Below are positions 6,594-11,464 of a stretch of DNA of 11,464 nucleotides, in pieces. Origin of the DNA: DATAYF01 sp036272735 (GTDB lineage Bacteria; Chloroflexota; Ktedonobacteria; Ktedonobacterales; Ktedonobacteraceae); contig DATAYF010000641.1 of NCBI GenBank assembly GCA_036272735.1, forward strand, positions 1 through 11,464. The letters are read 5' to 3'. The number at the start of each line of letters is the position of its first letter. The first letter of the stretch is position 1. The translations under genes were made by a program, and so were the position numbers. The notes below the pieces were generated by a model. That model did no database searches and was not told where the DNA came from. It worked only from the letters and a program-made list of their open reading frames with translations.

Positions 6594-7466
6594 TTAGTTT
6601 TTGAAACCCATACGTTTAAGCATTCCGAAGGTCAGAGGCGCATTTGCGTAGCGCTTCTGGCGGGCGAGCTGTTGCATCCGTTGTAATATCACACGATCAG
6701 CGAAAGCTGGGAAGTGGCGCGCCAGGCCAATTTCAATGTTGCCCAGACGAGTAGTAGCAAGGTCGCGGCGAGGCTTGCCGGTGCAGGCGCGTACGACAGT
6801 CTTGATCATCGCGCTCAATGGCTCTTCACGCACGAGTCCCGAAAGCGATACACCCTCCGCTTCGGCCTGCGCATGAATGGGCGTTTTGATGTAGCCAGGA
6901 TAAATGGTCGTGACCCCCACATGGCTGCCATATTCCAGACGCAACACCTCCGACCAGGCGGTAAGTGCACGCTTGCTGGCGGTATACGGAGAAGCGAAGG
7001 GCACGTTGGCGAAGGTCAGGCCGAAGGCGACGTTGATAATGCGCCCGCGCGATTCAATCAGCGCCGGTAAGGCGTAACTCGCCACACGCCAGGGACCAAG
7101 CAAATTGACAGACAGCGCCTGCATGACACTCTCGCCGGGAGGTGCGCCTGCATCCTGGAGCGGTCCAACGCCGGCAGTGTTGATCAGCACATCAAGTCCG
7201 CCAATCTGCGCCAGTACCTGCTGAACAGCACTGCGCACAGCCTCATCATCGGTAATATCTGCCACAACGATATCTGGCCTACTCACGCGATCAATTCCCA
7301 TCACTCGCGCTCCACGTTCACGTAACGCCTGCGCGATCCCGCTACCAAAGGCACCCGCTGCGCCAACGACGAGAACGCGTCTCTGCAAAAGGCTTCGCCT
7401 GGTAGCCATTCCGGCCTGATGCATAGCTCCAGATGAGCCGTGTTGGCGTGCGAAATCATGTGACAT
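6594..7466 (-). CDS. Short-chain dehydrogenase/reductase with atypical active site
   Basis: This 290-residue SDR is expected to oxidise or reduce an alcohol/carbonyl with NAD(P)(H). The Rossmann cofactor motif is GAAGAFG (35-41) with the acidic GIDRVSRP at the end of beta-2 (D59), which favours NAD. The NNAG motif appears as NTAG (96-99), and the catalytic YxxxK is YTASK (Y161, K165). The residue 13 before the tyrosine, normally the catalytic serine, is Phe148: the family's 'NVSS' is 'NVAF' here. An N-terminal extension of about 25 residues precedes the Rossmann fold. The second ATG (7466, MSHDF) is chosen because GGAGGA sits 6 nt before it and directly abuts the first ATG at 7472. It begins 24 bp after the hydrolase stop, so the two are very likely co-transcribed. 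Substrate unknown; a lipid-derived aldehyde or ketone fits the context. Confidence 0.88.
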   Translation of the reverse strand: MSHDFARQHGSSGAMHQAGMATRRSLLQRRVLVVGAAGAFGSGIAQALRERGARVMGIDRVSRPDIVVADITDDEAVRSAVQQVLAQIGGLDVLINTAGVGPLQDAGAPPGESVMQALSVNLLGPWRVASYALPALIESRGRIINVAFGLTFANVPFASPYTASKRALTAWSEVLRLEYGSHVGVTTIYPGYIKTPIHAQAEAEGVSLSGLVREEPLSAMIKTVVRACTGKPRRDLATTRLGNIEIGLARHFPAFADRVILQRMQQLARQKRYANAPLTFGMLKRMGFKN

Positions 7467-7490
7467 AAGCATTCCTCCAGCGATTGATTG

Positions 7491-8267
7491 TTAAAGCTGT
7501 CCGCTGCTCACCGCTGCTTCTATGCCAACGTCCTGCCCTTGTAGAAAAGTAAGCAGCGCGTTATTAAATTCGCGTGGCTGCTCATACATACAGAAGTGAT
7601 TGGTGCCAGGCAAAACAAATAAGCGCGCACCAGCCAGGCGCTCGTGAAGCTGACGACCCAATGAGAAAGGAACCAGGTCATCATCCTCGCCCCAGACAAT
7701 CAACGTTGGCACGCGCACAGATGCGAGCACCTCAGCAGTATTGAGCGCGACAATTTGCCGAGAGGCCTTGAATATCATTGCTGGCCCTGCACGCAAGTAA
7801 TCATAACCAATGCACCACCAGAACGATGGAATCGTTCGCACAATGGCTTTAAGCGCTGGATAAACCAGGCGATCGGCCGGAAGGCCAAAGGGAATACCAA
7901 TCGAGTCCACCAGCACGAGATGTTTGACCTTCTCCGGGTGCACAGCAGCTAACGCCATGCAAACATATCCGCCCATCGAATGCCCAACCAGGTTTGCCGC
8001 TTCCAGTCCCACAGTCTGCATCCACCCATCCAACCAGGCCCCTGACTGTTCTAGGTTGAATTGTCGGTGGAATTTTCGCATCGCGCCAAAGCCTGGTAAA
8101 TCGACCAGGTAGATACGATAGCGCTCGGCGAGTGCAGGAAGGTTTTTGTACCATACCCGCGTTGATTCGGAGAGACCGTGGACCAGCACAACCGGCTCAC
8201 CCTTGCCCACAACTTCGTAGTGAACTGACCAGCCATTCACTTGCACGGTCTGTTTGGAGATGCGCAC
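7491..8267 (-). CDS. Alpha/beta-hydrolase fold protein, probable esterase/lipase
   Basis: This 258-residue alpha/beta hydrolase probably cleaves an ester or related bond. The oxyanion HG motif is in VVLVHGLSES. The nucleophile elbow GHSMGG has Ser97, the acid is in VWGEDDDLVP (about Asp196), and the histidine is in GTNHFCMYEQP (His224), so the Ser-Asp-His triad is complete. A cap region rich in aromatics (SFWWCIGYDYL) lies between. There is no signal peptide, suggesting a cytoplasmic location. The start is set at a GTG (8267) with AAGGAGG 8 nt upstream; the frame continues upstream to 8348, but those codons cover the leader and the -10 region. It is first in the minus-strand block, driven by the divergent control region. 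Family members act on lipids, lactones or other esters; the substrate cannot be read from sequence. Confidence 0.88.
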   Translation of the reverse strand: MRISKQTVQVNGWSVHYEVVGKGEPVVLVHGLSESTRVWYKNLPALAERYRIYLVDLPGFGAMRKFHRQFNLEQSGAWLDGWMQTVGLEAANLVGHSMGGYVCMALAAVHPEKVKHLVLVDSIGIPFGLPADRLVYPALKAIVRTIPSFWWCIGYDYLRAGPAMIFKASRQIVALNTAEVLASVRVPTLIVWGEDDDLVPFSLGRQLHERLAGARLFVLPGTNHFCMYEQPREFNNALLTFLQGQDVGIEAAVSSGQL

Positions 8268-8336
8268 TCGTGTATCCTCCTTGATAAGGCAACCTTCTTG
8301 GTCTGCTGAGTAGCATTTTTTACCTGTCTCTATTTG

Positions 8337-8365
8337 AATATGCTTCAAAATTGACCAAAAGTCAA
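8337..8365 (-). promoter_or_regulatory. Putative promoter for hydrolase-SDR-TetR block
   Basis: On the minus strand a -35-like TTGACT (8360-8365) is followed after 17 nt by a -10-like CATATT (8337-8342). This leaves a leader of about 60 nt before the GTG at 8267. The -35 box overlaps one of the spaced TTGAC/GTCAA half-sites. Prediction from pattern only. Confidence 0.45.
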
Positions 8366-8375
8366 GATTTTTGAC
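8351..8375. promoter_or_regulatory. Three alternating TTGAC/GTCAA half-sites at 10-bp spacing
   Basis: TTGAC starts at 8351, GTCAA at 8361 and TTGAC at 8371, exactly 10 bp apart and alternating in orientation. They lead directly into the large palindrome, whose own core starts TGAC at 8381. Spacing of one helical turn suggests a secondary protein-binding array, or accessory sites for the same regulator. Confidence 0.4.
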
Positions 8376-8404
8376 AAAAATGACTGATAATCAGTCATTT
8401 TTGT
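8374..8404. promoter_or_regulatory. 31-bp palindromic operator, probable TetR site
   Basis: Fifteen-bp arms are exact reverse complements around A8389; the core reads TGACTGATAATCAGTCA flanked by A5 and T5 tracts. It lies between two divergent genes, just upstream of an extended -10 for the GMC gene and about 10 bp from the -35 of the minus-strand promoter, so a bound dimer could affect both directions. Its 17-bp core has the size and symmetry of operators of TetR-type fatty-acid regulators such as Bacillus FadR (known family pattern TGAATGA...TCATTCA). Recognition by the local TetR protein is inferred. Confidence 0.75.
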
Positions 8405-8412
8405 GGTATGCT
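8404..8412 (+). promoter_or_regulatory. Putative extended -10 for GMC oxidoreductase gene
   Basis: TGG-TATGCT (8404-8412) fits an extended -10 element. No good -35 lies 17 bp upstream; that position falls inside the palindrome. A TTGACA at 8371 is too far away, about 30 bp. Occupation of the palindrome would therefore block polymerase here. The leader to the ATG at 8478 would be about 60 nt. Confidence 0.4.
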
Positions 8413-8477
8413 ACTAACGTCAACCGCGATCTGGTAGTGCAATGCAGCTTTATCAGGCATCGAAAAGGAGGCTATGT

Positions 8478-10541
8478 ATGGCTAATGTGTGGTCTATAGA
8501 GGTAAACACAGGCAAGACGCAAAAGCAAATTGCCGGTTGGCTATCACCAGAAGAGTTTCGTATTCTAGAAAGCGTCTGTGAAACGTTTATCCCTTCGCTA
8601 GAACCCCCTGCCAACAGTTCAGAAGATCTCACCACGTTTTATCGACTTCATGCTGACGACATCCAGCTTGCTCTTCTCGTTGCTGATGCTATGGCGAAAG
8701 AGAGCGAAGCCAAGCGCGCAGAAATTCATCAGCTTTTCGCATTGATGGCCTCGCCCATCCTGGGCTTGCTGCTCGTCGGAAGCCCTCGTCCGTTTGTCGA
8801 TTTGTCTTTTGCCAAACGTGAACGCTATCTGTTAGCTATGGCGAACAGCCCAATGAGAAAATTCCGTGAGGCATACCAGGCATTCAAACGCTTGATCGGG
8901 TTTTATTTTTTCGGCACCCCTACTCCTACAGGGGAAAATCCAGCCTGGAAGCTCATCGGCTATGAAGCTCCCGCACCTCCCTCAGCCACCTCGACACGGC
9001 CCATCAAACCTCTATCGATCACCAAAGATACGCGCCTGGAATGCGAGGTAGTTGTCATTGGTTCCGGCGCAGGAGGGGGTCTGGTCGCTGGAGAGCTAGC
9101 CATGGCAGGCAAAAATGTAATTGTCCTGGAAAAAGGAGGATACGCAAGCGATACCGACTTTAGCCTGCAAGAGATTGACGCGATGAGCAATCTCTATCTT
9201 CACGGTGGCACCCTGACCTCAAAAGATATGGGAGTAACCATCCTCGCGGGCAATACACTGGGAGGTGGAACGGTGGTGAACTGGTGTACCTCGTTTCGCA
9301 CGCCCGCTGATGTGCTGAACCAGTGGGAACAGATGTCTGGCTTGAAAGATTTTACTGGCCCTGCGCTACAAGAGAGTTTTGCGGCCGTTGAGCGACGTAT
9401 CCAGGTGAATACCGATAACAGCGTCCATAACCGGCAAAATCAACTGCTTTTCGATGGCGCCGCGGCCCTGGGATATCACGCGGGATCCCTCCGGCGCAAT
9501 GCAACAGGTTGTGAGCAACGATGTGGTACCTGTGGCTTTGGCTGCCGCTATGGTTGCAAGCAATCCACGATGAAAACGTACTTACAGGATGCCTATGACC
9601 ACGGAGCACGAATTATTGTGCATTGCGGCGCTGATAAGGTTTTGCTTGAAAACGGCTACAAAGCTGTCGGCGTCCGGGCGCTGGCGCATCATCCCGAAAC
9701 AGGAGAAACCCACGAGGTCATCGTACGGGCGAAAAAGGTTATCGTGGCAGCAGGATCTATCCACACACCGGCTGTGTTACTACGCTCTGGCTTAGATAAT
9801 CGTCATATTGGACGGCACCTTTTTTTGCACCCAACCGGTGTAATCAGTGGGGTCTACCCGGAGAAGGTAAATCCCTGGCAAGGGGTCATGCAATCAGCTT
9901 ACAGTGACGAATTTGCGCACCTGGACGGGAACTATGGCTACAAGCTGGAGGTTCCGCCCATTCACCCAGGCATGTTGGGGATGGCGCTTCCCTGGCATTC
10001 GGCACGCGCCTACCGGAACCACGTCAGTGAGGCCGCCTATAGCGCGTCCTTTATTATTCTGGTGCGCGACAGAGGCGAAGGGCGGATAACACTCGATCAC
10101 GAGGGTGAGCCGGTGATCCACTATGTAACTTCGATGTTTGATCGTCGGCATCTCTTACATGGCTTCCGCCAGGCCGCACGCATCCATTTCGCAGCGGGCG
10201 CTACCCATGTTCTATCCTTACACAGCAGACCAACGCTAATCGAGCGCCAGGCCGATGGTTCTCTGAGCGAGCAGCAATGGCGCCAATTTAATACGCAATT
10301 AGAGCGCCACGGCCTGGGACCAAATCGTTTAGTGGTCTTCTCTGCGCACCAGATGGGCACCTGTCGAATGGGGGCCGATCCCCGCCAATCAGTTGTTGAT
10401 GGTACATCACAGGTGCATGGTGTGCAGGGGCTTTTTGTGTGTGATGGGAGTGTCTTCCCGGCGCCCTCTGGCACCAATCCGATGCTCAGTATTATGGGCC
10501 TTGCCCATCGTTCTGCTCAGTACATCAAAAGCATGGTTTGA
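8478..10541 (+). CDS. GMC-family flavoprotein, fatty (long-chain) alcohol oxidase-like
   Basis: This 687-residue GMC oxidoreductase probably oxidises a long-chain alcohol to the aldehyde with FAD. Residues 1-180 form a helical N-terminal region (LSPEEFRILESVCETFIPSLEP) typical of FAO-type enzymes and reminiscent of gluconate-2-dehydrogenase subunit 3. The FAD dinucleotide fold starts VVVIGSGAGGG (195-201) with the ribose-binding EKGG. A cysteine-rich stretch, GCEQRCGTCGFGCRYGCKQ, holds Cys345, 349, 352, 356 and 360. The C-terminal GMC active-site region has HQMGTCRMG (His624) and GTNPMLSIMGLA (Asn667). There is no signal peptide. The ATG at 8478 is chosen for its AAGGAGG site 6 nt upstream; an ATG at 8442 lacks one. 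It is divergent from the hydrolase block and shares its control region. An alternative is a broader-specificity alcohol dehydrogenase using a different acceptor. Confidence 0.88.
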   Translation: MANVWSIEVNTGKTQKQIAGWLSPEEFRILESVCETFIPSLEPPANSSEDLTTFYRLHADDIQLALLVADAMAKESEAKRAEIHQLFALMASPILGLLLVGSPRPFVDLSFAKRERYLLAMANSPMRKFREAYQAFKRLIGFYFFGTPTPTGENPAWKLIGYEAPAPPSATSTRPIKPLSITKDTRLECEVVVIGSGAGGGLVAGELAMAGKNVIVLEKGGYASDTDFSLQEIDAMSNLYLHGGTLTSKDMGVTILAGNTLGGGTVVNWCTSFRTPADVLNQWEQMSGLKDFTGPALQESFAAVERRIQVNTDNSVHNRQNQLLFDGAAALGYHAGSLRRNATGCEQRCGTCGFGCRYGCKQSTMKTYLQDAYDHGARIIVHCGADKVLLENGYKAVGVRALAHHPETGETHEVIVRAKKVIVAAGSIHTPAVLLRSGLDNRHIGRHLFLHPTGVISGVYPEKVNPWQGVMQSAYSDEFAHLDGNYGYKLEVPPIHPGMLGMALPWHSARAYRNHVSEAAYSASFIILVRDRGEGRITLDHEGEPVIHYVTSMFDRRHLLHGFRQAARIHFAAGATHVLSLHSRPTLIERQADGSLSEQQWRQFNTQLERHGLGPNRLVVFSAHQMGTCRMGADPRQSVVDGTSQVHGVQGLFVCDGSVFPAPSGTNPMLSIMGLAHRSAQYIKSMV

Positions 10542-10566
10542 CGGTCCGGTGGTTCTTTTGCATCGC

Positions 10567-10710
10567 AGTTCACCAAAGGGGATCAGGAAACGGGCAGGAA
10601 TCACGAGAAGGGGTGTCAATCCTTCCTTGTTGCGCGATACCTTTGCAGTGCGCTATCTGCAAGCAGGAGGTGATTTGTTCATCTTGTGAGAACTGTTGGG
10701 TCAAACAGAA
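10567..10710 (+). pseudogene. Tyrosine recombinase (phage integrase) C-terminal remnant
   Basis: The plus frame reads IRKRAGITRRGVNPSLLRDT, then FAVRYLQAGGDLFIL, a TGA stop at 10687-10689, then ELLGQTE in the same frame. This is the conserved box-II region of tyrosine recombinases (R-x-x-H region, then GGDLFxLxELLGHT). Several lesions are visible: the box-II histidine is Asp (LLRDT instead of LLRHT), the stop replaces a sense codon, and both the N-terminal part and the catalytic Tyr region are missing. It stops at the IS110 remnant around 10700-10710. It is a dead fragment, evidence of past integrative elements next to the GMC gene. Confidence 0.75.
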
Positions 10711-11363
10711 AGCGGTGATGCGCTCGCATACATCCTTGCAGGGCGGGAACCAGCGCATCCCGTTTGTGAGGAGCCCGCAACCATGTCAGGTCTGCAAGCA
10801 CTTCAGGCCTGTCCTCGCCATCGGCCAGGGCGGGAAGAATATCACACCCTGTTTTGCATATCATAATCGGCAAAGATTGAGCTGAGCTTGATAGTGGTTT
10901 CCTCCAACAATTTGCAGATGCGATTGACATGACGAGTGCGCTCCTGTTTGAGGCTACTGCGGTAACGGGTCAAATCACGCAAATCGCGTTGCGGTTGAGG
11001 GGGAATGAACGATGCTTTGAGCAAGCCATGCTGCAACAAGTCAGCGATCCATTCGGCGTCTTTGGTATCAGTTTTGCGACCAGGCACCGCTTTCATGTGC
11101 TGGGCATTGACCAACACGATCTCGAAAAGTCCCTCCATCAGATTGAAGATGGGTTTCCAATACACCCCCGTTGGCTCGAGGGCGACGTGGGTGCAGTTGA
11201 CCGCTTGAAGCCAATCAATCAGACGAAGCAAATCAGGGGTCAGGATGGGGAAACGCTGGAGTTCTTTGTGAGGCTTTCCGTCCTCGCTGGAGCAGATCAG
11301 ACACGCAACGACGAAACGCTTGTGGACATCAAGTTCGCAGCAACACTGATGAAGCACGTGCAT
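10704..11363 (-). pseudogene. IS110-family transposase, frameshifted and 3'-truncated
   Basis: From the ATG at 11363 (AAGGAAGG lies 8 nt upstream) the frame encodes the DEDD RuvC-like domain of IS110 transposases: LDVHK (Asp12), VALEPTGVYW (Glu63) and GRKTDTKDAEW (Asp99/Asp102), with a coiled region after it. The frame stops at 10842-10844 after MQNRV. However, the family's continuation (LPALADGEDRPEVLADL...ALQGCMRAHHRFLF) follows directly in the +1 frame, so a single small indel near 10848-10860 broke the gene. Homology ends at about 10704, where integrase-remnant sequence takes over. The C-terminal Tnp domain with the catalytic serine is therefore absent, and the full family protein is about 400 residues. 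It is inactive. A GTG at 11372 is an alternative start. Confidence 0.85.
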
Positions 11364-11464
11364 TGGTGACACCTTCCTTGGTAAATCAGACAGGCCGTTT
11401 TCGTTGAAAGATCACCAACTGGGTATCTGCTCTTCTCGCTATTTTCCTCTTCGTGCTTCCTTTT
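11364..11464 (-). other. IS110 left-end noncoding segment, cut by window edge
   Basis: These bases lie immediately upstream of the IS110 transposase start. In IS110 elements the noncoding left end carries the promoter and the bridge RNA that specifies target and donor. I see no clear hairpin and cannot place the element end; the segment runs off the window. Assignment rests on position only. Confidence 0.3.

Noticed and set aside
8268..8348. Twenty-seven extra N-terminal codons for the hydrolase
   Set aside because: They cover the predicted -10 and leader, and a GTG with an ideal AAGGAGG lies directly downstream.
10842..10862. Programmed frameshift in the IS110 transposase
   Set aside because: IS110 transposases are normally single frames, no strong slippery heptamer is evident, and the gene is truncated anyway; decay is simpler.

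Overview
The window looks like a piece of a mobile-element-rich, moderate-GC bacterial chromosome. The mixture of a plant-FAO-like GMC oxidase, a P450, standalone IS200/IS605 tnpB, IS110 remnants and integrase debris resembles Ktedonobacteria (Chloroflexota). That placement comes from general resemblance only; there is no rRNA or marker gene in the window.

Layout. Positions 2-277 (+) hold the C-terminal end of a DUF417/YkgB-type membrane protein cut by the window edge. Positions 278-1021 have no convincing gene but carry a 47-bp perfect palindrome and a 236-bp MITE-like element with 42-bp terminal inverted repeats. From 1022 to 8267 every gene lies on the minus strand. In transcription order these are an alpha/beta hydrolase, an SDR oxidoreductase, a TetR regulator, a cytochrome P450, an intact tnpB (IS200/IS605) and a long-chain acyl-CoA ligase. 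A divergent control region (about 8268-8477) separates this block from a plus-strand fatty-alcohol-oxidase-like GMC flavoprotein (8478-10541). The right end (10567-11464) is mobile-element wreckage: a tyrosine-recombinase remnant fused to a frameshifted, 3'-truncated IS110 transposase.

Working together. Hydrolase, P450, fatty alcohol oxidase, SDR and acyl-CoA ligase together suggest an inducible module for breaking down or remodelling long-chain lipids. The inferred steps are ester cleavage, hydroxylation, alcohol/aldehyde oxidation, then CoA activation for beta-oxidation. The TetR protein is the obvious candidate to bind the 31-bp palindrome lying between the two divergent promoters. The tnpB element separates the P450 from the acyl-CoA ligase and probably came in later. 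The substrate is not shown by the sequence.
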